Origin: Chiua virens
Lineage: Eukaryota; Basidiomycota; Agaricomycetes; Boletales; Boletaceae
Length of the DNA stretch: 64,000 nt
Direction of reading: 5' to 3'
Assembly (NCBI GenBank): GCA_019787685.1
Contig: JAHNUO010000025.1
Location: forward strand, 310,001 to 374,000
Made by a program: the position numbers and the translations under genes. The stretch's first letter is position 1, and every line of letters begins with the position of its first letter. The notes below the pieces were generated by a model. It made no database searches. It was given only the letters and a program-made list of their open reading frames with translations, and was not told where the DNA came from. Shown here piece by piece: positions 44,632 to 55,954 of the stretch.

Positions 44632-46209
44632 TTACACTTCCCCAATCCGCTTGATCACTTTCCCTTTAACAACGATCCTTTGATTCCTTTCCCAAAACTC
44701 CCGCAGATGCTCCGCCAATTCTGCCGGGTCGTCCTGTATCATACGAGCAATCAGGGTTCGCGAGTTGCACGATACAAACAACGTACCTCATGCACAAGAT
44801 GCCCCACATATGCCCCACCCTTGCCACTCATCACCTTGAGCTGGAACTTGCCCTGCATATGTCCGATTTCAAGCGTCGTGTCGAGGCGTTCCCGGCTAGC
44901 CAAGATCAACAGCCTTCCCGTGCGGACCGATAAAAAGAGCGTCGACAGGGAATCGAACCATGCTACATGCGTCGCGTGCGCATCAGTCGAGCATGAAAGC
45001 AGTCCGACATGCGCGAGGACGTACAATGCCAATATGGTGCGGTCGATTTGAGTGGCGTGCGCCAACGAAAGGCGAACCCTTTATTCGCACGCGTCGAAGG
45101 CGTGAGCGTGGACTCCTGTGGAATGAGAATCGATGGGACGGATATCCGCGCTGAAGTAAGGTTGTTGATCGCATGCGTGGTCAGGCTGGGTCGGGGTGTC
45201 ATCACGATCGACAAAATCACGGTTTAGCACTTACTGCCATTCGATGGCTTCTTCTTCGCTATGGAAGCCTTCTGGACGGGTGTCCAATAGAGCGTGCATA
45301 TGGGGTAACGCATCGATCGCAGTACCTTGCAGTATCGTTGGCGAGGAAAACAGGGACAGAAAGTGTACACCTACCTTCTACCACATCGAGCACGGCAACA
45401 CCGGATACGATGTATCTGAGTTCTTGGAGTTTCGGACAGGCGCGAACGACAACCGAACCGCCCATACTATGGCCCACGAGCTATCGAGCAAAAGAAGTTA
45501 TGAACACGTCCGTCAAAGAGTGATAGAGCACCGGAAGCAGATCACCATCAGTGCGGGAGCAGTATCTGTGTCCTTAAAAATCGCCTGTACGAGTGCGACA
45601 AAGTCATCCACTAATACATCCATCGATAGGTATTCATCCGACTGGCCCTCCATCGGGACGGTCTTTCCTGTAGTATAAAGTAAATGACAAGAAAAGTAAA
45701 TGGGAGGGACTACTCACCATGCCTGCGCGCATCAAACGCCAATATGCCAACATCCTTCCCAACCATGTCGTCTAATTCCTTCGCGAGACATGCAAAGCTC
45801 AACGCAGAGTATCCAGCACCGTGATGCATGATCATGACGCCACTCCCTCGCAAGGGGGTATGATATGCCCGGACGACAAGGCCACGCGTCGGGAGTTCGA
45901 CCTGAAGGGCTTGTGTAAAATACTGCCCATACGCGTCTGGACGAATCGGTGCGTATTCCGGATTGGGAGTTCTGGGGACACGAGTCGCTGATACACTTGC
46001 GCGTGGAGAGGTCAATCGGAATACGGTAAGATGGTCGTGGGTGGTCCAGGGGCTTACGCGGGTGGGGGCCCCATCTGGCTAGGAGACGGCAACGAGCCTA
46101 GTGAATCTGATATTTCATCCATCTCATCGTATTCTTCTCCAACTGACTGGGGTAAACCTGGTAATTTAGCAATCCGCGCGTTGATTGTGGAACGATACAG
46201 CGAGGACAT
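44632..46209 (-). CDS. PPE1: Protein phosphatase 2A methylesterase
   Basis: Alpha/beta hydrolase that removes the C-terminal methyl ester from the PP2A catalytic subunit, counteracting the leucine carboxyl methyltransferase. The start at 46209 gives MSSLYRSTINARIAKLPGLP and an acidic/Pro stretch. The hydrolase fold follows: VMIMHHGAGYSALSFACLAK (oxyanion-region HHGAG), DVGILAFDARRHG, the nucleophile elbow MGHSMGGSVVV, and VSGVAVLDVVEG, which is specific for this esterase. Further on come ASRERLDTTLEIGHMQGKFQ, LKVMSGKGGAYVGHLVHE with the catalytic His, and a last exon ending RIVVKGKVIKRIGEV. The GH-MQGKFQ segment matches the human enzyme closely. Several introns, no visible damage. Confidence 0.9.
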
Positions 46210-46658
46210 GGTGGTCGAGAGTACAAGATGATCTCGCTAGTCACATGATTAGTCAGATCGGAACTTGGGTGATTTAGGTTGCTAGTGACCATCTTCTCGC
46301 TTGGCCGTATACCACCTCCCAAGCAAGGACTGAATATCCTGACAGAAAAATAATGGATGGGCCCCATAGGCTATCTTTCACAGAATTATCACAAAGTGGT
46401 TTAATTCACATTTATCTCAAGTTCCTGATTTACAGTGCTCGTGAGATCGACAAGGAAATTTTCTGGGGCCTCATGATTTTAGTCGCAGAAAGGCGATGCT
46501 TCTGTTTGTACGTACAACAACTGGCACAGTGGGATGCAATGGCCCTCGTGAGTCATTCTCTCACCCGAAGTGCAGTGGCCGGACGCGTCACCAAGCTGCG
46601 GATGAAGTTCTTGAATTATTGTCCCGAGACGTGCCATTTTCATGTCTGACGTTGCTCG
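46210..46658. other. Intergenic region
   Basis: 449 bp between the start of the methylesterase and the 3' end of the WD40-coiled-coil gene. No gene seen. Confidence 0.55.
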
Positions 46659-48001
46659 TCAAATGAAGTGTGAAAGTGGGGGGATGGTATCCATACTTGT
46701 GTCGTCGTCCCTTGTACGAAGCTCGGAGCGAAGGGACTCGACGGTTGACCTGAGGGTAGCAATCTCTTCATTGGCCCTGCGCTGAGAGTCTGCGAGCTCA
46801 GTACGGAGCTCTTGTGCCGTATTTACGAGGGTCGCGATGTTGTTCTCTACAACAAAAGGAGTTAGAGAACGCAGTGAGAGTGACCGTGAACGCACGCGAA
46901 TTCTCATGCTGTGCACGAAGATTGCGAAGATCATCCGCGAGCAATTTGATAGTTTCATCGACATTAGAATTTACTGCTTGGACATGAGATTCAGAGATTT
47001 CCGATTCAATTGGAGTCTGCGTCAAAAAAGAGAGGATCTTGATTCCGGACTCATCCCAGCAGTCAGATGCTACTCACATCGTTGCAGTAGATTGCAGGGA
47101 GGACCTCACGGAGGCTTCTGAGAACCACCGCTTTGATTCCACTGGTGACGAGGTCGTAATTTGGTGAGATGTTCACGGAAAGGAGGATGTCTCCATGCTC
47201 TATGGTGGGCCCAATTTGCTCGTGAGTTATGGTGTCCCAGAAGGAAATCGAGGAATTCGCAGAAGCTGCAATGAATCTTCCATTGCATGCTAGTACAATT
47301 CCTTTTGGATCATTACCACTGTGGATGGACCACTCCGAAAGCGCTGTCCCAGTAGACAAGCCAAGGCACTTGATAATACCGTCAGACAAGGCGTAGATAT
47401 ACTTGCCATTACCCGTCCAGGCGAGAGAATGGTGGAATGAATCCACTCTAACTGGAAAGCTGGCGAGGAGTCCACCAACATGACTGTCATAGACCCGAAC
47501 AGAATTCATGTCGCATGTTGCAGTGGCAAGCAGGTGCCCGTCGGGGGAAAACTTGACCGCCGCCAATGCGAAACCGTGTTCCAGAGGCCCTAGAAGCCGC
47601 TCTCCGGTAGGGAGAGACCATATGCAAGCAGCCGAGTGCGCTCCAGTTGCAATCCTCGTGCCATTGGGCGACACGTCCAATACGTCGACAGGGGAGTCGG
47701 GATGTCCTCGAAACTCGTTGACTTTAGTGTGAGTGACCGAGTTCCACACTATCACACGGCCGCAGTCCGTCCCACTAACAACCCATTTTCCATCTTGTGA
47801 CGCCGCCAGGCAGAGAACGGCACCTCCTGCATCCATCAGTTCCCCCACCTCCCTGCCATCCTCTACTTGCCAACATCGAACTTTGCCTTCGTACCCGCCA
47901 CCCACAACGTACCCTCCACCAGCAAGGAACGAAACTGAACTCATGAAATTTGAATTAGGAATCTCGATCATTCTTGCTTCCGATTCATGCTCGGTGGTCA
48001 T
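46659..48001 (-). CDS. WD40-repeat protein with C-terminal coiled coil
   Basis: Start at 48001 (MTTEHESEARMIEIPNSNFM). One uninterrupted exon carries the same WD40 module as the kinase fusion at 37828: SVSFLAGGGYVVGGGYEGKV, LAASQDGKWVVSGTDCGRVI, LDVSPNGTRIATGAHSAACI, VKFSPDGHLLATATCDMNSV, VLACNGRFIAASANSSISFW. It ends VVLRSLREVLPAIYCND, corresponding to NLRDILPKYYVDD in the kinase protein. After an intron the kinase is replaced by a short coiled coil (DETIKLLADDLRNL, then across a second intron QNNIATLVNTAQELRTELAD, SQRRANEEIATLRSTVESLR), ending PPLSHFI. Roughly 410 residues. The coiled coil may mediate oligomerisation. Role unknown. Confidence 0.82.
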
Positions 48002-49155
48002 GGATGACGGAATCGATTCAAACTGGAAAAAGTTCTTTAGTTATCGTATGCCATTCTCCAGCACGAATACTCGCCATTCAACAGGTGGTGATCCGTCTGC
48101 CAGTGAAGAAGAAACTAGTACTTACGGGTGAAACCAAGACTTGAGTTAAGTTATTACATACATGGTTGGAAATGGAAAGACTTTCAAGCCCCCTTACGTC
48201 AGAGTGGCTCGACTTGAATCTTGGCTTGAACGTTCAATATGTTCAAAGTGCATGGGCTCAACTTGACCTGATCAAAATTTTTGCTCCTGCTTTGTACTTC
48301 TGGGTCCATCATCGGTTCGTATCAGTTCACACACGGTTAACTATCGTCCGTGGGCTACGCAGAAACCGCAGGCTCGAGGGCGGTGTAACTGCGCCGGACT
48401 CAATGGGTGAATGAATCCATCTGCATCAAAAGTTGCTCACCCCGGGGCGATGCTTACAGATTACAATATGCAGTGATCGCTATTTCTAGCTATCGTTCTG
48501 ACTTCCAAAGACGGGAAAAGAGTCGTGTCGTTGCTGTTAGCTACTTCACGGACGGAAGTGATAAGCAGTGGTTCGCTCCATGGTCATCATGATCATGTCA
48601 GGTTTTTTTGAACCAGTCAATGGAGTAAACCGGCGCATGGGTCGAAAGCTGACCTGGACGATCGTGATATCGATTCCTTGCCAGTTCTCGTATTCTTCGT
48701 ATTCATCCTCAAATGTCTTCTTTTGACCTTGCGAATAAATCCATCACGCGCTTCATCCAAGGATGTCTATGTAGTGGCACCCGGCCGCAGATCGCCTCAC
48801 ATCATTTACGGAATTACTTTGATGGCCGGGAACCTATTCAAGTTGGCTATGCTCGGAGATGTTGCCCCATCCGCAGAATCGCGAAAACGCGCACCCCGTA
48901 TACTCAGGAACCATGCAGGTACAATCCTCATTATCTGTACTCCAATTACAACTCTCAGACGATTCTGCAACGTCGCCAGAGATCACGCTACAAACATGAC
49001 TCGCAGACGTATGTCGCCCTACGGCGTGTGGCTTTTGGTGGGTACGGGTGACCGAGCCCGTACCAATGCCAATTTGCAGTGTCGCCTCTGACTATAAAAC
49101 TCGCTCCTTCACTATTGCTGTTCCCCATCCACCTCCTTCGTGAAGCCATACGATC
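48002..49155. other. Divergent intergenic region
   Basis: Spacer holding the promoters of the WD40 protein (minus) and the Kre9-like gene (plus). Plus-strand open frames near 48678-49091 have no family resemblance. Confidence 0.5.
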
Positions 49156-49610
49156 ATGGTGCTTCTATCCCTCCTCGCCTCTACCTGTTCTCTACTTTCG
49201 CTGGTCTCTGCGCTCCCCGTCGCGTCGCCTGTCAGACGTGACGTCTGGGACCCTCCGGTCACCTGGCCGGATGCCAGCACAGTCTGGGTTGCCGGGGACA
49301 CTTACAACGTCACCTGGAGCATCTCCAACGAGCCCGTGAATGTCACGGACTCCGTGGGCATGGTACTACTGCGGCATGGCGTCAACGCGGACGAGCTGTA
49401 CACACTTGCACAAGGTTTCCCCTTGAACGCCACCGCGATCAACGTGACCGTGCCCGCCGATGTCGAGCCTGACACAGACTGGATCATTATGCGTGAGTTT
49501 ATTTATTCTCTGACAGGATGCATCTGAGGCGATATGACCTTGTATGTTTGGTTTCAGTCATGGGTGACTCTGGAAATTGGAGCCCGCAGTTTACGATCGT
49601 TGCACCCTGA
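49156..49610 (+). CDS. Small secreted Kre9/Knh1-like Ig-fold protein
   Basis: Start MVLLSLLASTCSLLSLVSAL, a clear signal peptide, with a likely dibasic site (PVRRD). The single domain has the Kre9/Knh1 N-terminal pattern: PPVTWPDASTVWVAGDTYNV, TWSISNEPVN, VPADVEPDTDWIIM and, after an intron (about 49492-49557), MGDSGNWSPQFTIV. Several N-glycosylation sequons occur (NVT, NAT). The protein is about 128 residues and lacks the Ser/Thr-rich stalk and GPI signal that longer relatives carry, so it is probably released or loosely wall-bound. Family members are linked to cell-wall beta-glucan assembly in yeast; in mushrooms the role is open. Confidence 0.82.
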
Positions 49611-50299
49611 TCATCATGACTGCTGTTTATGAATCGTTGAGACAACGGTTGATTTCGTGACGGTAGTGACCGCATATTATGTTACGGACTTTGGATGTTA
49701 CTGGAACTTGAATTCGTCGAACGTAGGACTTTATACTATCCATCACTTCCGCCATTTGTATGTTGTATAGTTAAAACGACGGTGAACCAACGATTGCGAT
49801 TTGTACATACTACTTCGCATGTGAGCACGTACTTTCTGGGCCTTTATCTGGTGCTGCAAAGTCATCACTTCAATCTCCAATCGACTCATTCGCGAATTCG
49901 AAGGCGGGATGTCACCGGAATGGCTCTGCTGTGAGTTGGTTCTGTTCAGGACGAAACTTTGTCGACCATCATGTCTTGGCAGTCAACTTGTTGGAACTGA
50001 CAAGGCTTCTCTGCAACTCAAGTCATGTCACGGTGTCATAAATAGCATCAGGTTGTTATTATGATACAGGCTATGTCATGCACCTAACGTGATGTGAACT
50101 TCCCTGCTATGCAAGGACAGAGCCTAAGTTATGTTGTCTCCTAGTCAGGCTTGTGGCCAGTCAATTGGAAGACGAACCAACATACCACAGGTACTGTATG
50201 TTCCCAAGCTAAATCCACGGGTCAAAATTAATCCAGGAGGTACTATTGGCACCTCCCTTCTTGCAAAACGCTCCATGCGCACTATCAATTGACATCCCT
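49611..50299. other. Convergent 3' intergenic region
   Basis: Between the Kre9-like gene and the 3' end of the DUF6533 gene. No gene seen. Confidence 0.5.
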
Positions 50300-51424
50300 A
50301 GATTGAGTGACATGAGGCAACTTCACTCCTGAAGTAAAATCTGGACGTACCAGGAAACTGATCAAAGATGTCGCCCAACTGCATTGCAGAAGAAAAAGAG
50401 ACAGATTCCGTCAGTAGTGCAGACAGTGAAAAAGAGAACAAGGATTCGCACAAAAACACAATCACTTCTGCATCATAGTCCAAGTTACGCACATCAGTAT
50501 CGAATTGACTGTTCCTATTTTTCTTGATGTCACCATATACTCACAAAAGGTTAAAACATAAGCTGTCCCCGCATGACTAACCACCAGTGCTACGAGCGGG
50601 GTTTGGACACAGCTTGCCCTCAAGAAGGCACAGTACTTGAATAGTGTCAACCCAATGAGCACGCCGTGGACAAACAATGTCAGTAAGCTAAGCAAGTTCA
50701 TAGGTTAACAAGCACCCACGACGGAGTAGTAGTAGTAGGACTCACACTTGAATGTAGCCAACCTCGGAGAGTTGTAGTAGAATGCATGATCCACGAATGT
50801 TTATGCTATGCCGGAACCATAGTAATCTCGCTGTTCCCCCAACTTCCATCAAGCTCAAACTCAGCAACAGGAGAGCCACCGTTCTGGATCGACTATATAA
50901 TGCAAGTACTGCAGAATTATTCCAGCCAAACTACAACATAGCACAAAAATCTTGCTTTGCTTACCCCGAGTGGCCAAAATCAACTCCAGCAAGGTTAGTA
51001 GAGTTTGCGTGAAAGCTAAAACATAGGCGGTCCACATGTTGCAGAGCATAGAGGGATTACTTCCATTCGACAATTGCTTGATCAGTACATTATGCATTCT
51101 GATTGAATCAGCGATCGACCCTTGACAAAATGGCCAAAATACACTCACAGATGCGCAACTGCTACAGCATAGCGAAGGTAGAAGTACACCCACTTAAAGG
51201 GATTCGTATTGCGCATGCTGTAGGTATCCCGATGAGAGTGACCGAAATAATAACCAGGATTGATACGCACGTCCAAATGTACTGAACATCCTGATCTAAT
51301 GTCAAGAAAGAATGCCAGACCAGAAGAGTGAGCAAAGCGACTAGGGAAGGATCGGTATCAAGCAAAAGGATTGCTTTGAGAACATACCGCCGTGGTAACG
51401 CACGACGCGAACACTAGCTGCCAT
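50300..51424 (-). CDS. DUF6533 integral membrane protein
   Basis: Multi-pass membrane protein family common in agaricomycetes, function unknown. The first exon is MAASVRVVRYHG (ATG at 51424). After an intron, VALLTLLVWHSFLTLDQDVQ and YIWTC give the family's hallmark (LTLD-EV-IW). Further hydrophobic exons include TCVSILVIISVTLIGIPTAC (possibly read past a donor), MLCNMWTAYVLAFTQTLLTL, and LLTLFVHGVLIGLTLFKYCA with FLRASCVQTPLVALVVSHAG and TAYVLTF. The final exon encodes LGDIFDQFPG and lies near 50300-50380. The order matches the family, but I did not resolve every splice site and the last exon is uncertain. Confidence 0.65.
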
Positions 51425-52274
51425 ATGCGCAGATGCTTCTGCATAGTCGATTTCCCTCGATATCATCTGGCCAAGGCCCGCGCACAGTCCAAGCCAGCCG
51501 TGGGTTTATCGCCATGCTCGCACCGAAAACACATACTCAGAGAGCCCTATCGACTCCCACGGCAGGGCTGTCGTAAGATCTCCGCACAACGGTCTGTCTG
51601 GACTCCCAGGGGACATCTCACCGGCCGGCGTCAAAGTATCACGTACTGGGTGACAATGTGAACATTTGATCAGGTTGCTCATTCCGATACCTATCGAGGG
51701 AAATTTCTCACCAAGAGGTTGCTTATCGCAATGTCGATCCCAAGGTCTGCATGATGAAAACCTGCATCCCCCAAGTCAACAGAGAGAAAATTCGAACCTA
51801 TTTCTCAGGGAGGGTCGGCTGGTAATATATGTTGCTCCTAGCGGTCATGAGAGCTAGTGAAGAGGGCCTGTAGTACACGATATTTTGAGCGGCTCAAACC
51901 GACTCGAACGTGTCGTTGTAATAAAAGTTCGGAAGAAAACTGTGGTTTGTGCTTAGCAATGGGATTTCTCGTCAGCCGGAGCGAGAGATCCGACCAAGTT
52001 CGGAATCGACTCGGCAAGTACATCATACATTGCCACGGCATGACAAGGTAGTCTTCGTTGCGTAAGAACCGTTAATCAATCGATTATCTCGAAGACTGTA
52101 TCGTGGGTGTAACTGGTACACGCACACCGTGACCTCCGTGAGCGGAGGAACTAGTAGTGACTACAGATGGATGACTATACCCCACGAAGAACAGATAAAA
52201 TGGCCACCGCAGCGACTCGAGAGTAAACAAAACTGACTCATCACTCATCTTTCCTCACAAGCTTCACCATTAAA
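51425..52274. other. Divergent intergenic region
   Basis: No supportable gene. Short frames on both strands only. It should hold promoters of the DUF6533 gene and the dehydrogenase gene. Confidence 0.5.
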
Positions 52275-53406
52275 ATGACAAGTTCTCGTGTTTGGCTCAG
52301 TGAGTGATTGAACCTCTACCCTGACAACCCCAGTCCTAATCCATGTGTATCCGATAGTCACCGGTACCTCTGCTGGTATTGGTCATGCCTTGGTCAACGA
52401 GGTCATTGCTGCTGGCGAACGTGTCGCTGCTATTACACGCAAAGCATCAAGTGTTTCTAGCCTCAGTGCAGCATATGCTTCCGACAAACTCCTCGTCGTC
52501 GAATATGACGTTGGAAATCCCGCACACAGTGCAGCGGACCTCTTCGGAAAGGTCCATAACCACTTTGGTCGCGTCGATGTCGTCGTTAACAATGCGGGCT
52601 ACGGATTGAACAGCGTCGTCGAGGGTACCAGCGAGGAAGACGCACGCTCTCAGTTCGAGGTTAATTTCTGGGGTGCCGTTCGCATCAGTCGCGAGGTGAG
52701 TGCTTATGACGAATAGGGGTAACTGACTCCTGCTCATGTTATGCTGGCAGGCCGTGAAATTCTTCCGCGAAAACAAGACACCGGCCGGTCGTATCCTCAA
52801 TGTCTCTTCCGTCGGTGGTTTCAACGCGAACCCCACGCTCGCCTTCTATTCCGCGAGCAAGTTTGGTATGTATCATTTGTCCCAAACGAGTCTTTTCAAT
52901 CCGAATGCTTTTCCGTAGCACTCGAAGGATTCAGTGAGGGTCTCCACAAGGAACTTTCCCCCGAATGGAACATCAAAGTAATCACCATCCAACCTGGAGG
53001 TACGAGGACAGAATGGGCGAAGGGTAGCATGGTCGATGTCCCCTTGCCTCCTGCCTACGACACCCCCGACAGCCCTGCCAATAAAATGCGAAACCTTTAC
53101 AAGTCCGGCCAGGGAACGAGCGATCCCGTCAAACGTACGTCGTCTTACCTACCTAGACCCTATATCCGTCCACTAACGACCTCGTGGTTTACAGTGAGCC
53201 GTGCCCTCGTGACCATCTCCCGGGAGGCCAATCCTCCTATCAGATTGCCCCTGGGTTCCGATTCGCAGTACATCATTCTTAACAAACTGAAACAGATCAA
53301 GAAGGAGGTAGATGACTGGAATGCGGTAACTTTGTCTGCCGTCGCGGACGATACCGATCCCCTCTACTTCAAGAAGATCGATGAGGTTGTGATCGAAAGG
53401 TCTTAG
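52275..53406 (+). CDS. Short-chain dehydrogenase/reductase
   Basis: NAD(P)-dependent oxidoreductase; substrate unknown. Exon 1 is tiny (MTSSRVWLI, from ATG 52275). After an intron comes the cofactor motif TGTSAGIGHALVNEVIAAGE. Next are VVEYDVGNPAHSAADLFGKV, the NNAGYG motif, ISRE/AVKFFRENKTPAGRILNV joined across an intron, SSVGGFNANPTLAFYSASKF with the catalytic Ser and Y-x3-K, EGFSEGLHKELSPEWNIKVI, and IQPGGTRTEWAKGSM. The C-terminus (SRALVTISREANPPIRLPLG, SDSQYIILNKLKQIKKEVDD) is of the classical type acting on carbonyl compounds. Complete, about 290 residues. Confidence 0.9.
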
Positions 53407-55954
53407 AACCGTTCTCGCGTTTCCAGTCGAGTGTCATCTGAACGGTGGGGGGATGAATATGTACGATTTCTATGTGAGAGTGGTCCCTTCTTCAATTCAA
53501 CGAATTTTTTTTTCGTCATTGTCTTCTCCGGGATGACCACAGATGACTTGGACCGTAGGAGCAACTTCAAGTGGCAAAATTATACTGTTTCACAGGCGGT
53601 AGACACAATCTAAGCACGGACGCAGTTGGACCGTCCGACTGATGGGTTGTCGCGCTTGATGCACGTTAGGCATAGCATGAGCAGCATTTGTTAAAAAGTC
53701 GTATGCCGCGGACGCAACCGGCTGACGAGGCGTGACGAGGCGGCAGGTGTTATTCGCGATAACGGACGAAGATGAAAATCTACGCTACAAGATAATACTA
53801 CAGTACTGTATTAGGTAAGCAGCACGGGAACGATTCTACTCTAACAGCATTCTCAGTTTCAACTTGAAGCTCATGCACATCAATTCTATTGGACGCATAT
53901 ATACTCAAGCCAGCCTGAGAAATGATGCCAGGGAACGGTTTCGACGTTCCCGGTATTCACGGTCCCGGGCTGGAAAATTCACCAAACACCAAGACGCTTA
54001 GAGAACAACTGGAATATTTGGCGCACAGCAGCAACAGAGTTGATTTTTACCCAAGCAGTCAGCAGCCTTAGGGTGTTGCACCAACTCGAGGGGTGTATCT
54101 TGATGGCTCATTCGTGCGGCGCTTTAGTGAGTCCGCTTTTGATTTCTAACGACCACATTTCATGTCCAGAACGTGAGAAATGGTGCCCAAGCCGGGAGTG
54201 CTCCTCACCACCGTTGACCATTATTTCTGCCTACAGTACATACTAGTAAGTTTGAAACTTCAGACAACGAAATTCAAACCATTAGGTACTGCTACCCATG
54301 TCTATTGCACCAATAAGATATCCGATATATCCGAAGCGAGGGCATGTTCTGCGGCACACTGGCGTCAAGTCTGTTCAAGAGTAGATGCTCTATTGCGATC
54401 CATGACAACTTGAGGGCACGCGTGCTGGTTGGTGTTGACACCGGACAGATGACCTTGTGGAGCTCCCACACCAGATCTTTGGCCACTGAAGTGCGGCCTA
54501 AGCGTGTTCATGTTTCTTGCTAGCTCATTGCGTACACGTGTTCAGGGGAGCTCCAGCCTACGCACGGTCGGCCTCCATCTGGGAACCAACCTTTGTGCGT
54601 CGGACACGGAAAGCTCCAAGTCTGAGGAACTCAACGAGGAGGGACATACAATGATGCGCACTCTCCGTCGTAGTTCCGAGATATTATACCAGATCCGCCC
54701 AATGCGGGACGGGGTTGAAATATTCTTAATATCAGCATCGGAGACCTCTTTCTGGTGTGAAGATAGGAAGTTGCTTCGGGAAGGTGAGGGTGGAATGCAT
54801 ACCAGTTCACGGACGTCGCAACGGATATTTCTCTCATAGCCCCCTGCCAAGGCGCCGGATTGCAATCTGAAGACAGACGGATACATCGATAACGGTTCAG
54901 CTTCCATTTTCATTTCCTGTTGTGCCTTGCGCCGCGCTTATGTGACGATCAGAGGTTCATGAATCATGATGAACACATTGCATTCCTTGGACCTGGGTCG
55001 GCTCCTACCAGAAACGCGCTCGATCCCAATCCATGAGTTGTTGTGAGATGGAACAGACAAAGCATTAGCGTATCGAGGACTCTCATAATACTCCTGGAAC
55101 TCGCGCTTCCGAGTCGGGGATGTGTCACTTGACATATGCACTTTACAGCGCGCCGACTCGAACGACTCCCAAGTAATTTGCCGCTCATGATGCCAGTGGG
55201 TGCCATTTGGAAAAGTGGTGCCGGTTCCGATGAGTTGGGTGTAGTATGATAATAGAGTCGAAAACTGGATTGGAGCCCTTGGCTGCGCTGTATTAGTTGA
55301 TTCAATGTGCATACGACCACAACGCACCTCACGATGGAGGCGAGTTGCGATTGATGTATAAAAAAAATTCAAACTTCTAAAATGATGGGGTTGGTCCGAC
55401 GGGTTATGCCGCAGAATTCGGTTCCGACTCATGTATGATCACGATGACTGCCATGACCCTTCAGAGCTTCAAGCTTCAACAGCATGTCACCTTTGGTTGC
55501 CAGAGGCAGAAGGTATCGCACGTTTCACTGGTGTCCCTGCCTCTTTCAAGTAAAGTCCCCTATCTTCCGACATAATTCGGACAGAATTAACGTTTTCAGC
55601 GGCATTGCAGGTATGTGCATGTCTTTCAGCGTCTTCCCCTCTGGTTGGTAGTTATTTATTCGGTTCAGTCAGTTTATCTCGCGAGCTGGCCATGCAGCTG
55701 CAGGAGGATTGCAGGCGCTTTGGGGTAATGAAACTATGAAGTACACATGGTACGCCCTGGCCATCCACTCCAAGTACCGCTTTCCGACAGATCCCGCACC
55801 AGGCTATGTCTTTTTATGGATTCCCACCGCAAGGGCCACCACCCCTTCAAACTGGTTCGTTTGGTTCGAGGGTATTAAGGGGGAAAGAATTCATCGCCGT
55901 AGTCAAAAGTCATCTACGTCTACTCTCTACCTCTCCGGTTTCCTTTCATTGCTT
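53407..55954. other. Gene-poor stretch
   Basis: 2.5 kb without a recognisable gene. Minus-strand frames at 54542-54913 and 54938-55432 (165 codons, starting MSRNRILRHNPSDQPHHFRS) are the longest and match nothing I know. A plus-strand piece near 55440-55720 has exon-like ends but no family match. Confidence 0.4.

Noticed and set aside
54938..55432. 165-codon minus-strand frame upstream of the Tle1-like gene
   Set aside because: Composition is plausible but I see no family resemblance and no splice partners, so it was left out as a gene.
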